Assembly (NCBI RefSeq): GCF_040529045.1
Contig: NZ_CP131914.1
Coordinates: 976,501-1,040,500, forward strand
Length of the DNA: 64,000 nucleotides
Direction: 5' to 3'
From: Xanthomonas indica
GTDB taxonomy: Bacteria > Pseudomonadota > Gammaproteobacteria > Xanthomonadales > Xanthomonadaceae
The notes beneath the pieces are model-generated. The model made no database searches. It saw nothing but the letters and a program-made list of their open reading frames with translations, and had not been told where the DNA came from. Shown here piece by piece: positions 30,196-38,047 of this stretch. The first letter of the stretch is position 1. Each line of letters starts with the position of its first letter. The position numbers were made by a program, and so were the translations under genes.

Positions 30196-31173
30196 ATGGA
30201 ACCGGCGTTGGACGAGCGCGAACTGTTGGCTAGGCTCAGCCAGGGCCCCGTGTCCGGCGATGCCCTGGCGCGTGCCTGCGGGCTGACCCGGGCGGCGGTA
30301 TGGAAGCGCATTCAGGCACTGCGCGCGGCTGGGGTGGAGATCGAGGGCCGGGCCGGCGAGGGCTATGGCCTGGCGCGGCCACTGGAACTGCTCGACCCCG
30401 CGGCGATCCGGGCCGGGCTGAGCGGGCCGGCCCGCACCGAGCTGGCCGGGCTGGAGGTCGCCTGGAGCCTGGTCTCCAGCAACACCACCCTGCTGCAGCG
30501 GCCGGCGCCGGCGCAGGGCAGCGACGTGCTGCTGGCCGAGCGCCAGACCGGCGGGCGCGGCCGCCGCGGCCGGGTCTGGGCCTCGCCGCTGGCGGCGCAC
30601 CTGTACCTGTCGGTGGCGCGCAGTTTCCAGGGCGGGCTGGGCCGGCTGGGTGGCCTGAGCCTGGCGGCCGGCGTGGCGGTGGCCGAAGCCCTGCATACGG
30701 CCGGCTTCGCGACGGTCGGGCTGAAGTGGCCGAACGACCTGCTGGCCGACGGGCGCAAGCTGGGTGGCCTGCTGGTGGAAGGCGGTGGCGAGTTCGCCGG
30801 GCCGGCGCGGGCGGTGATCGGCCTGGGCCTGAACGTGGCGATGCCATCGGCCAGCGCCGCGGAGATCGACCAGCCGTGGACCGACTTGACCCGCCTGGCC
30901 GGTGGCGCAGTGTCGCGCAACGCGATCGCCGCGGCGGTGCTGTCGCACCTGCTGCCGGCGTTGGCGTTGTTCGACACCGAAGGGCTGGCGCCGTTCCTGC
31001 CGCGCTACGCCGCGCTGGATCTGCTGGCCGGACGCGCGGTGCGCATCGACGATGGCGGCCAGGTACGCGAAGGCACGGCGTTGGGGCTGGCCGAGGACGG
31101 CGCGCTGCGGGTGGCCTTCGCCGACGGCGAGCAGCCCGTGCATGCGGGCGACGTCAGCGTGAGGGCGGCATGA
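30196..31173 (+). CDS. birA: biotin--[acetyl-CoA-carboxylase] ligase / biotin operon repressor
   Basis: This 325-residue bifunctional protein has an N-terminal winged helix (residues ~8-60, GDALARACGLTRAAVWKRIQ) and a ligase domain with the biotinyl-AMP loop TGGRGRRGRVWASP and KWPNDLLADGRKLGGLL. A small C-terminal SH3-like domain ends it. It attaches biotin to BCCP of acetyl-CoA carboxylase and may repress biotin synthesis. The stop overlaps the next start (ATGA at 31170-31173), coupling it to coaX. Confidence 0.94.
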   Translation: MEPALDERELLARLSQGPVSGDALARACGLTRAAVWKRIQALRAAGVEIEGRAGEGYGLARPLELLDPAAIRAGLSGPARTELAGLEVAWSLVSSNTTLLQRPAPAQGSDVLLAERQTGGRGRRGRVWASPLAAHLYLSVARSFQGGLGRLGGLSLAAGVAVAEALHTAGFATVGLKWPNDLLADGRKLGGLLVEGGGEFAGPARAVIGLGLNVAMPSASAAEIDQPWTDLTRLAGGAVSRNAIAAAVLSHLLPALALFDTEGLAPFLPRYAALDLLAGRAVRIDDGGQVREGTALGLAEDGALRVAFADGEQPVHAGDVSVRAA

Positions 31174-31907
31174 GCGACTGGCTGTTCGACCTGGGCAACT
31201 CGCGCTTCAAGTTCGCCGCGCTGGCGTACGGGCAGGTGGGCACGGTGCAGGCCTGGCCGCATGGTGCCGAAGCCATGGACGCGGCGGCGGTGGCGGCGCT
31301 GCCGCAGGGCGGCACCGCCTATGTCGCCAGCGTCGCCGCGCCGGCCCTGACCGCCACCGTGTTGGAGGCGCTGCGCACCCGCTTCGCGCAGGTGCAGGTG
31401 GCGCGTACCGAGGCCGTCTGCGCCGGGGTGCGGATCGCCTATGCGCGACCGCAGGCGTTCGGCGTGGACCGGTTCCTGGCCCTGCTCGCCGCGCATGGCG
31501 GCGGCGACGTGCTGGTGGTGGGCGTGGGAACGGCGCTGACCGTGGACCTGCTCGACCGCGACGGCCTGCATCGCGGCGGCCGCATCGCGCCGTCGCCGAC
31601 CGTCATGCGCCAGGCCCTGCAGCAGAAAGCGGCGCAGCTGCCGGCCGAGGGCGGCGATTACCACGAGTTCGCCACCGACACCGCCGATGCGCTGGCTTCC
31701 GGCTGCGACGGCGCCGCGGTGGCGCTGATCGAACGCAGCCTGCAGCAGGGCGAGGCCCTGCTGGGGCGACGACCACGGCTGCTGTTGCATGGGGGTGGCG
31801 TGCCGCCGCTGTTGCACGCGCTGCCGCCCGCCGAGCAGCGCCCCGCGCTGGTCCTGGATGGATTGGCGCTGTGGGCGCAGGCACATGCCGCGGCCGGTGC
31901 CGCCTGA
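31170..31907 (+). CDS. coaX: type III pantothenate kinase
   Basis: The 245-residue enzyme does the first step of coenzyme A synthesis. It shows the ASKHA-fold motifs DLGNSRFKF (phosphate 1), AFGVDRFLALLAA, GVGTALTVDLLDRDG (phosphate 2 and metal site) and GGRIAPSPTVMRQAL. It is translationally coupled to birA, an arrangement common in proteobacteria including Xanthomonas and Pseudomonas. The C-terminus is short but complete. Confidence 0.93.
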   Translation: MSDWLFDLGNSRFKFAALAYGQVGTVQAWPHGAEAMDAAAVAALPQGGTAYVASVAAPALTATVLEALRTRFAQVQVARTEAVCAGVRIAYARPQAFGVDRFLALLAAHGGGDVLVVGVGTALTVDLLDRDGLHRGGRIAPSPTVMRQALQQKAAQLPAEGGDYHEFATDTADALASGCDGAAVALIERSLQQGEALLGRRPRLLLHGGGVPPLLHALPPAEQRPALVLDGLALWAQAHAAAGAA

Positions 31908-31992
31908 GCGGGCCGGCGCTGGCGGCTGCGGCGACGGCGCCGTGGCCGGGCGACCTTCGGCCAATGTCTCTCCCAAGCCGTACCGCACGCTC

Positions 31993-31998
31993 TAGAAT
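31993..31998 (+). promoter_or_regulatory. candidate -10 element (TAGAAT) for the SPOR protein gene
   Basis: TAGAAT ends 6 nt before ATG 32005, giving a leaderless-type arrangement. No clear -35 hexamer is seen 17 bp upstream. Confidence 0.4.
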
Positions 31999-32004
31999 CC
32001 GGCC

Positions 32005-32838
32005 ATGCTCGTTCGCGCCCTGCTCGTCGTCCTGACCATCCTCAACCTCGGCGTCGCGGTGTGGTGGGCGATGCAGCCGCCGACCCCGCCGTCGGCGCCG
32101 ATGCCGGCCGTGCCGGCCGGGGTGGCGACGTTGCAACTGGTCCACGAGGCGCCGTCGCCGGCCGCCACGCCGCCGCCGCCGGCGGCCGCACCTGCCGCTG
32201 CGCAGGACAGCGTCGCCGCCGCCGATGCGGCCGACTCCACTCCTGCACCGGCCAGCGCACCGGCGGCGGCCACGACCGCCGCGCCGGCAACCACGTCCAC
32301 GCCGCCTGCCACCGCCCCTGCGCCCGCTCCCAGCCAGGCCCAGGCCGAGCCTGCGGCAGCGCCCGCCGCCGACGCAGCGGTGTGCCTGAGCGTAGGGCCG
32401 TACGCGGACCGCGACGCGGCGCAGGCGGCCGTCGCCACGCTGGCTCCGGGGGCGACGCGTCCGCGCCTGCGCGAGGCCGCCGACGGCGACGCCACCAGCT
32501 TCCGCGTGCTGCTGCCGACCATTGGCGGCGAGGACGGCCTCAGGCAGGCCACCGAGCGCATCGTCGCCGCCGGCATCCGCGACTATTACCCACTGCGCCA
32601 GGGCGATGCCGGCAATGCCATCGCCCTGGGCCAGTACCGCAGCCGCGAGGGCGCCGAGCGGCGCCGCCAGGAACTGGCCCGTGCCGGCTTCAACGCCGAC
32701 CTAATCCCCAGCGGCGGCAACGGCCAGTCGCGCTGGTGGCTGGACTTGCGCGCCGACTCCGCCGCGCAGGCCGCGGTCCTGCGCCACCAGCTTGGCGCCG
32801 CGCGCCTGCGCACCGTGGACTGCGCCACGCTGCGCTAG
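32005..32838 (+). CDS. SPOR-type membrane-anchored protein
   Basis: The 277-residue protein has an N-terminal membrane anchor (LVRALLVVLTILNLGVAVWW), a long Ala/Pro/Thr linker at residues ~45-130, and a C-terminal region with two SPOR-like beta-alpha units: VCLSVGPYADRDAAQAAV and AIALGQYRSREGAERRRQEL. SPOR domains bind denuded septal peptidoglycan, so a role near the division site is likely. It follows coaX by 97 bp and may have its own promoter. The domain is diverged, so the assignment is moderate. Confidence 0.7.
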   Translation: MLVRALLVVLTILNLGVAVWWAMQPPTPPSAPMPAVPAGVATLQLVHEAPSPAATPPPPAAAPAAAQDSVAAADAADSTPAPASAPAAATTAAPATTSTPPATAPAPAPSQAQAEPAAAPAADAAVCLSVGPYADRDAAQAAVATLAPGATRPRLREAADGDATSFRVLLPTIGGEDGLRQATERIVAAGIRDYYPLRQGDAGNAIALGQYRSREGAERRRQELARAGFNADLIPSGGNGQSRWWLDLRADSAAQAAVLRHQLGAARLRTVDCATLR

Positions 32839-32940
32839 AATGCGGCGCCTGCCGGCGTTCAGCGCCGCACCATCGGGCGTGTCGAGGTCCGCGCCAGCAG
32901 GTAGACTGCCCCGGGCCCGCCCGCAGGCGTCGTGCCCCTT

Positions 32941-33016
32941 GCCGCTTTAGCTCAGTCGGTAGAGCAACTGTCTTGTAAACAGTAGGTCATCCGTTCGATT
33001 CGGATAAGCGGCACCA
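32941..33016 (+). tRNA. tRNA-Thr (anticodon TGT)
   Basis: The 76 nt fold as a full cloverleaf: acceptor GCCGCTT pairs with AAGCGGC, D arm GCTC..GAGC, anticodon arm ACTGT-CTTGTAAA-CAGT-type with anticodon TGT, variable loop AGGTC, T arm ATCCG-TTCGATT-CGGAT, discriminator A and encoded CCA. Upstream boxes TAGAAT (32836) and TAGACT (32902) could serve as -10 elements. A lower-GC accessory segment starts directly at its 3' end. Confidence 0.97.
33003..33016 (+). repeat. putative attachment site, left (tRNA-Thr 3' end)
   Basis: GATAAGCGGCACCA at the tRNA 3' end is repeated with one mismatch (GATAAGTGGCACCA) at 35995-36008 in the same orientation. tRNA 3' ends are classic integration targets, so the two may be attL and attR of a decayed ~3-kb element. 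Confidence 0.45.
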
Positions 33017-33120
33017 AACCCACCTTTTCGGTGACTCCCAAACTTCCCCGTATTGGCACAAAGTCGCGCTAAGCAGGTTGTTCTCGGACCATGCGACGGC
33101 CACGCGTAGCATCGCCGGCA

Positions 33121-33300
33121 TGCGCTACAAACTGCCTCCTGACTTCGAGTGGGAACCTACTAACCGATGGGCGCAGGATTGGCTTAGGTGCGGCATGCGG
33201 ATCGTGGCCGGAGTCAGCCAGACAGCCATTCATGGGGCCTGGATTGCTGGCACCGCATCTGTCTCCGCGCCCCGTTCAGGTCGTTGCTATTCTTCTAGTC
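33121..33300 (+). pseudogene. degenerate small gene, possibly double-frameshifted
   Basis: From ATG 33121 one frame reads RYKLPPDFEWEP, the next frame continues LLTDGRRIGLG, and the first frame resumes GMRIVAGVSQTAIHGAW. Joined, these give a smooth small-protein sequence that resembles orphan proteins starting 'YKLPPGFEW' in related bacteria (from memory). Two compensating shifts would then have broken it. No family function is known. It lies between tRNA-Thr and the kinase gene. Confidence 0.35.
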
Positions 33301-33306
33301 TCAATC

Positions 33307-33337
33307 CCTCCCGCGCGTACCGTAGGCGCGCGGGAGG
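33307..33337. promoter_or_regulatory. strong hairpin upstream of the HipA-like kinase operon
   Basis: A perfect 11-bp stem CCTCCCGCGCG / CGCGCGGGAGG with a 9-nt loop ends 24 nt before the GTG of the kinase gene. No T-run follows, so it is not a standard terminator. It could be an operator palindrome, an attenuator or an mRNA 5' structure controlling the operon. Confidence 0.55.
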
Positions 33338-33361
33338 CCAACCACAAGGATTGACTAGGAC

Positions 33362-34111
33362 GTGACAGGTCTACCCAAGCCGCCCGTCGAGATAGAAGAA
33401 ATTCTCGGGCGTTCAGAGCAGGGACGCACGCGACCTTTCCTTTGTCGTTGTGATGACGACGCGCTCTACTACGTTAAGGGCACGTTCGCCAATCGCCGCA
33501 GCTTGATTTGCGAATGGGTTGCTGGGAGATTGGCAACCGGATTTGGCCTCAACGTGCCTAGCTTTGAGATCGCGTACGCGCCTAAAGAGCTTGTAGAGTT
33601 GCACCCAGAGGGACGTGATCTCGGCTTCGGTCCCGTGTTCGCCTCTCAAGTTGCCCCGAATCTGAATGAAATACTTTTCACGCAACTCGGGCGCGTGCCG
33701 CTGAAAGTTCGGCAGGATGTGGTCGCATTCGATTGGTGGATCAACAATCCTGATCGCACCCTCACCGCCATGGGAGGCAACCCCAACCTGCTTTGGAATG
33801 CTAGTAGTGAGCAACTAGTGGTGATCGACCACAATCTGGCCTTCGACCCGGCCTTCGATGCCGGCGCATTCCGTGAGACTCACATCTTTCAGAATGAGTT
33901 CAATGCTTTGCGCGCTGATCTCGTGCTCATGGCACAATACGCAACTCGTATGCAGAAGACGTTAGAGTTGTGGGACCACACTTGGGAGTTGATTCCGGAA
34001 GAGTGGCTGTTCCACGATGACGAGCAGACTGTACCAATCGATTTCGACCCCGTCGCCTGCAGACAATTTTTGTCACGGTGTAGCACTGAGGAACTGTGGA
34101 GGCTCCCATGA
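33362..34111 (+). CDS. HipA-like (HipA_2 type) protein kinase
   Basis: The 249-residue protein starts at GTG 33362. Kinase features are intact: an ATP-binding Lys in LYYVKGTFANRRSLICEW, helix Glu in the same stretch, catalytic loop AFDWWINNPDRTLTAMGGN (D..N.DR as in HipA) and metal-binding Asp in LVVIDHNLAFD. It lacks the N-terminal HipA domain and any HipB-like partner, fitting the shorter HipA_2 group. It is translationally coupled to a DUF3037 gene (ATGA at 34108-34111). Codon use and GC are clearly lower than in neighbours, implying transfer. Role in toxin-antitoxin or defence is plausible but inferred. Confidence 0.8.
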   Translation: MTGLPKPPVEIEEILGRSEQGRTRPFLCRCDDDALYYVKGTFANRRSLICEWVAGRLATGFGLNVPSFEIAYAPKELVELHPEGRDLGFGPVFASQVAPNLNEILFTQLGRVPLKVRQDVVAFDWWINNPDRTLTAMGGNPNLLWNASSEQLVVIDHNLAFDPAFDAGAFRETHIFQNEFNALRADLVLMAQYATRMQKTLELWDHTWELIPEEWLFHDDEQTVPIDFDPVACRQFLSRCSTEELWRLP

Positions 34112-34938
34112 CTATGCGAGTCCCTTGCCAATACGCCATCATCCAATTCATGCCGTACCCAGAGACGGGTGAGTTCGCGAATGTTGGAGTTGTCCTCGCG
34201 TGTCCTCAGTTACGTTTTCTGGACACTCGTATTGCACCGATCAAACGCACAAAGCGTATTACTGACTTCTTCGAAGGGCTTGAAGCCAGGGTTTATCGGG
34301 AGGCCCTGCGGTACATCGAGGGCGACTTGATGAGGCTCGGTAGCGCTGTGAACTCTGGCGAAGTTCCAGCGCGGTTGGCTTTCGATGAAATTACTCGCCC
34401 TCGGGAGGCACTAATCCGGTTCGGAGCTACCCGTACGATCATGGCCTCTGACCATCCGCACAAGACGTTGCAGCTACTCTATGACCGATTTGTGGAGCGT
34501 GACTTCGCGACTAAGGAATATCACGAAACGACGATGCGCCAGCGTTTGGACGAGTTGCTTGTGACCGCTGACCTGCGTGCTTATTTCACTGATACATTCG
34601 TAGGCGACGAGGACTATCCAGTCAAATTTCCATTCGTTTCGACTGGCCCCACTGCTTCGCAGATTGTGATAAAGCCGCTCAATCTAACGCAAGAAGAGCC
34701 ATATAAGATATTTGAGCATGGAAATTTGTGGATATCTAGGATAAATCGTCTTAGGAAACACAGAAGGCTTCCAAAAACAGTGCTTTTTGCCATTGATAAA
34801 GCTAGCGACGGAAAGAAAAGGCTCAAGGCTGCAGAGGAGGTCGCGGCTGATTTGCGCGAGGCCGGTGCTATTGTCGAACCATTGGTCCATACGGACGCTA
34901 TTCTAAAAGTCGCTGAGATGGCAAAGCCCAACGACTGA
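34108..34938 (+). CDS. DUF3037 family protein, partner of the HipA-like kinase
   Basis: The 276-residue protein shows the DUF3037 start: PCQYAIIQFMPYPETGEFAN followed by VGVVLACP, and LDTRIAPIKRTKRITDFF. The middle is helical with many charged residues; the last 90 residues are AT-rich in code (34680-34800). The start ATG overlaps the kinase stop, so the two are made together. DUF3037 has no known function; its regular pairing with HipA-like kinases suggests that it is the kinase substrate, adaptor or antitoxin. A hairpin terminator follows 8 nt after the stop. Confidence 0.8.
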   Translation: MTMRVPCQYAIIQFMPYPETGEFANVGVVLACPQLRFLDTRIAPIKRTKRITDFFEGLEARVYREALRYIEGDLMRLGSAVNSGEVPARLAFDEITRPREALIRFGATRTIMASDHPHKTLQLLYDRFVERDFATKEYHETTMRQRLDELLVTADLRAYFTDTFVGDEDYPVKFPFVSTGPTASQIVIKPLNLTQEEPYKIFEHGNLWISRINRLRKHRRLPKTVLFAIDKASDGKKRLKAAEEVAADLREAGAIVEPLVHTDAILKVAEMAKPND

Positions 34939-34945
34939 TTTTTAC

Positions 34946-34967
34946 AAACCCCGCTACGGCGGGGTTT
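34946..34967 (+). terminator. terminator after the kinase-DUF3037 operon
   Basis: AAACCCCGC / GCGGGGTTT form a 9-bp stem around a TACG tetraloop. The 3' arm supplies three Ts; the sequence is symmetrical enough to work in both directions (TTTTT lies on the 5' side). Confidence 0.75.
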
Positions 34968-35501
34968 GCTTCAATGGTGCCGATCGCTATGGAACCTTGT
35001 TCGACTTCCACTCGGGAATAGCGGGCTATTGCTTTGCAGTTGTCTCGATTGCAGAACGCAAAATCACTGGCCAACCATGCGCGTCTAGGTAGTGCCGTAT
35101 CCCATTCTACTGAAGAAACTTAGCCTGCCGAGCACGCTGGGGCGAGCGGCAAAGCTCTGCCACTTCACTGCGAGATAGGCATGGCTGAGGCATTAGCACT
35201 CTGTTCGCAGGTTACCCTCACCGTGCCGATGAACGCAGACAGGATAATGACCGCTGCCCAGCTCAATCTGAATACGTGAGACGGGCGGTCGGTATCCTCC
35301 CATCATGACCAAGACTCGATGCGGAAGCTAAGCCGCTTGGGCGCACGCCAAGGCGGCGGACTACGATCGCCAGCCATGGACATGCCCAGGCCAAGCCTGG
35401 GAATGGCGGGTGCGCCGGCGACAAAGAGACGGCGCGGCACACCAGTTAGGCAAGAGGCCGCCCGCTTTCGGGCGATCGCAGGCTGGGCTGCCCGTAGCCG
35501 C
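34968..35501. other. non-coding accessory stretch
   Basis: GC content is mixed and no gene is evident. A frame from ATG 35305 is broken by TAA after eight codons and then stays open to 35504 (Trp/Arg-rich), which may be a relic. No integrase or transposase remnant was recognised. Confidence 0.5.
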
Positions 35502-35768
35502 CTAGGCAGCTCCCTCGCTGAGCGCCTTCAGCTCGCGCATGGGCAACTGCCCGTGGTTGCGACAATGCGGGCAGGTCAAGAGGGCGGCGCCTACCGGCAT
35601 GTCCAAGGTTCCGTCGCCGCTGAAGGCGTACCAGCTGTAGTCGCATTTTTTGCAGTCGGCGCTGACGCTCCGAATGCCGACCCACTGCAGCCCCCGGCCC
35701 GATAGCCCATTTGCCGGGCTGTGCTTGGCCTCTGCCTCGAGGATGGTGAACTCTTCGGTCTCAATCAT
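35502..35768 (-). CDS. small zinc-ribbon-like hypothetical protein
   Basis: The 88-residue product begins IETEEFTILEAEAKHSPANG and has two Cys pairs, DCKKCDYSWYAF and LTCPHCRNHG, spaced ~27 residues as in a zinc ribbon. A GGAGAC site sits before the ATG at 35768. No family is recognised. It belongs to the accessory segment and has no obvious operon partner. The regular Cys pairs make it credible as a real gene. Confidence 0.6.
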   Translation of the reverse strand: MIETEEFTILEAEAKHSPANGLSGRGLQWVGIRSVSADCKKCDYSWYAFSGDGTLDMPVGAALLTCPHCRNHGQLPMRELKALSEGAA

Positions 35769-36220
35769 GGGTAGTCTCCGCGGCCTGTCCCATGCTACCG
35801 CCGCGCCTGTTCGCTATGCTGGACGCAAACGTCACCCCCGACCATTTTGAAGACGGGTAAGGTGGTCCCAATCAGGTCGAGGCTTCAAGGGGGCCGATAC
35901 GGGAAACCCCGTTCCGGCATGCGTTTCCCTACCCGGGCGCACGAAAGGCACACGCCACCCCTGAAAGCCTTGCAGGGCAAGGGGATTCGTGTCCGATAAG
36001 TGGCACCATCTCTCGCTCCGTCGGCACCTGCAGATGTCCGCGGCGCGCCAGCAACACGCTGAAACAGCGGCTTTTTGCTTTCTGTCGCGTGTGCTCACGA
36101 CTATCCATCCGGACTGCGCGACCGGCGCGGCGGATTGGCAAGCACGCAGCAGCAAACGCGCGAAGCAATAGCCCGTCAACCGAAGCGCGCTTGGATCACG
36201 GTGCGCTGTTGGGAGTGGCG
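35769..36220. other. non-coding stretch containing the putative right attachment site
   Basis: No convincing gene. Long minus-strand frames here have Arg/Ala-rich composition typical of chance. The sequence around 35990-36010 repeats the tRNA-Thr 3' end. Confidence 0.5.
35995..36008 (+). repeat. putative attachment site, right
   Basis: GATAAGTGGCACCA differs from the tRNA-Thr 3' terminal 14 nt by a single C-to-T change. GATTCG also precedes both copies, at slightly different spacing. It could be the far end of an element that entered at tRNA-Thr, or chance. Confidence 0.4.
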
Positions 36221-36574
36221 CTACGCGCTTCGCGGTAACAGCAAGGCCTGCGCGCGCGCGGAGAGCGGGCATCCCTGCTGCTGCAAGAAGGCGATGGCCT
36301 CTCTGGTGCGCCGGAGCAGCCCGCTGTTCGCGATGAAGGTCGTCTTCGCTGCCTGGAACTCCAGCACGACGTTCTCGGTTCCCCATGTCTTCCGGTAGTC
36401 TACCCTGGCGATCTCACGGTACGGGCGGGTGCGCGTGCGCAGGACGCGGTACTCCACGTGGTCCGCGTGCAGGATCAGCGTGGGGTTCAGGCTGTTGTGC
36501 GCCCATGCGAACCAGGGAAGGAACGTGAGCCCGGCGAAGGCGGCCTCCAGGGTCACGATCAAGGGCTTATCCAA
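36221..36574 (-). CDS. small membrane-anchored hypothetical protein
   Basis: The 117-residue protein starts DKPLIVTLEAAFAGLTFLPW, a probable membrane segment up to residue ~30, then a compact beta-rich region: LNPTLILHADHVEYRVLRTR, YREIARVDYRKTWGTENVVL and EFQAAKTTFIANSGLLRR, reminiscent of a bacterial PH-like domain. No close family is recognised. It is a single gene on the minus strand at the edge of the accessory segment, divergent from the arginase gene. Confidence 0.6.
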   Translation of the reverse strand: MDKPLIVTLEAAFAGLTFLPWFAWAHNSLNPTLILHADHVEYRVLRTRTRPYREIARVDYRKTWGTENVVLEFQAAKTTFIANSGLLRRTREAIAFLQQQGCPLSARAQALLLPRSA

Positions 36575-36976
36575 GGCGATCTCCAGAAGCGGCGGAGAAG
36601 CTTAGCCAGCCTGCGTCGTCGACGTCCAACCGCACGTCGTTGGCATGTGTCGCGCCGACTTGGTGCGAGTTTCCTTGGCCGGACGATCCGACCAAGCGCG
36701 CCCGCCCTCTTTGGGCAAAGCGCGGGCGACGCAGAACGCGCGATACGGTGTTGCCAGTCATTGGAGGCTTGCGTCGATGGCGTGTGCATCGATGCGTTGC
36801 CTCTCCAGGCGCCGGCCCCGACTTCTCGCATCCGGCACAGCCGCCGATGTCCCGCATGCGTCGCACCCCGTCATTCAACACGGCTGCAACTTCCACGCGC
36901 GCGCCACCTGCTGCGCCGCGGCGGGTCGTGTCATGCCGGTCCCGCTAGACTGGGCCACTTTTTTTGGCTGGAGCGT
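36575..36976. other. gap before the arginase gene
   Basis: Several short overlapping frames exist but none looks coding. TAGACT at 36946-36951 is a possible -10 element for the arginase gene, followed by a T-run (TTTTTTTGG) before its ribosome site. Confidence 0.45.
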
Positions 36977-36982
36977 ATGCGC

Positions 36983-37906
36983 ATGAAGTCGTCTTTCTTG
37001 CCGGTGTCCCTGATCGGCGTGCCTACCGACATCGGTGCGGGTCATCGCGGTGCGCGCATGGGGCCGGAGGCACTGCGCATCGCCGGCCTGCACGAGGCGC
37101 TGGCCAATCGTGGCGTGGAGGTGCGCGACATCGGCAACATCGACGGTCCGCGCAATCCCTGGCAGGCGCCGGTCGACGGCTATCGCCACCTGGTCGAAGT
37201 GGTGGCCTGGAACCGCGCGCTGATGGAGGCCAGCTATGCCGAACTGCGCGACGGGCGCATGCCGATCGTGCTCGGCGGCGACCACTGCCTGGGCATCGGC
37301 TCGATCACCGCAGTGGCGCGGCATTGCCGCGAGCAGGGCCGCAAGCTGCGCGTGTTGTGGCTGGACGCGCACTCGGACTTCAACACCAGCGAGGTGACGC
37401 CCTCGGGCAACGTGCACGGCATGCCGGTGGCCTGCCTGTGCGGGCTGGGGCCGCAGGCGCTGACCGAACTCGGCGGCAGCGTGCCGGCGCTGCGCCCGGA
37501 GCAGGTGCGGCAGATCGGCATCCGCTCGGTCGACCCGGACGAGAAGCGGCTGATCAAGCAGCACCGCGTCGACGTGTACGACATGCGCTACATCGACGAG
37601 ATGGGCATGAAGCGGACCATGGAGGCGGCGCTGGACGGGCTGGATGCCGACACCCACCTGCACGTCAGTTTCGACGTGGACTTCCTCGACCCGAGCATCG
37701 CCCCGGGCGTGGGCACCACCGTTCCGGGCGGCCCCAATTACCGCGAGGCGCAGCTGGTGATGGAGATGATCGCCGACAGCGGACGCATGGCCTCGCTGGA
37801 CATCGTGGAGCTGAACCCGGTGCTGGACCATCGCAACCTGACCGCGGAACTGGCGGTGGACCTGGTGGAGAGCCTGTTCGGCAAATCGACGCTGATGCGC
37901 GACTGA
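36983..37906 (+). CDS. rocF: arginase
   Basis: This 307-residue ureohydrolase splits arginine to ornithine and urea. The metal ligands are intact: GGDHCLGIGS, WLDAHSDFNTSEVTPSGNVHG and SFDVDFLDPSIAPGVGTTVPGG (text broken here only by the reader's eye). The start SLIGVPTDIGAGHRGARMGP and the DAHSDFNT signature fit arginase better than agmatinase. ATG 36983 sits 9 nt after GGAG; ATG 36977 is an alternative. It stands alone. Confidence 0.9.
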   Translation: MKSSFLPVSLIGVPTDIGAGHRGARMGPEALRIAGLHEALANRGVEVRDIGNIDGPRNPWQAPVDGYRHLVEVVAWNRALMEASYAELRDGRMPIVLGGDHCLGIGSITAVARHCREQGRKLRVLWLDAHSDFNTSEVTPSGNVHGMPVACLCGLGPQALTELGGSVPALRPEQVRQIGIRSVDPDEKRLIKQHRVDVYDMRYIDEMGMKRTMEAALDGLDADTHLHVSFDVDFLDPSIAPGVGTTVPGGPNYREAQLVMEMIADSGRMASLDIVELNPVLDHRNLTAELAVDLVESLFGKSTLMRD

Positions 37907-38047
37907 TCCGGTGGCGTCAGCCTGAATGGGCCGCCGGTTCATTCACGTGAAATCCACAGTCGTGACGGCAGATTCACCGCCAGACGGTAGCGCGGCGACG
38001 CCTATCGCCGTCCACCCGACCACCTGCGATTGCCCGAGGAAGACACG

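Noticed and set aside
35305..35504. A gene from ATG 35305
   Set aside because: A TAA stops it after eight codons. The remaining frame is short and no homologue could be recalled; at most a relic.
35832..36386. A 184-codon minus-strand frame
   Set aside because: Composition is Arg/Ala/Cys-rich without domain or ribosome site, and it overlaps the better-supported small gene at 36221-36574.
33017..36960. Integrase or transposase for the tRNA-Thr island
   Set aside because: Both strands were scanned for tyrosine recombinase (R..HRY) and DDE signatures in longer frames; nothing was seen.
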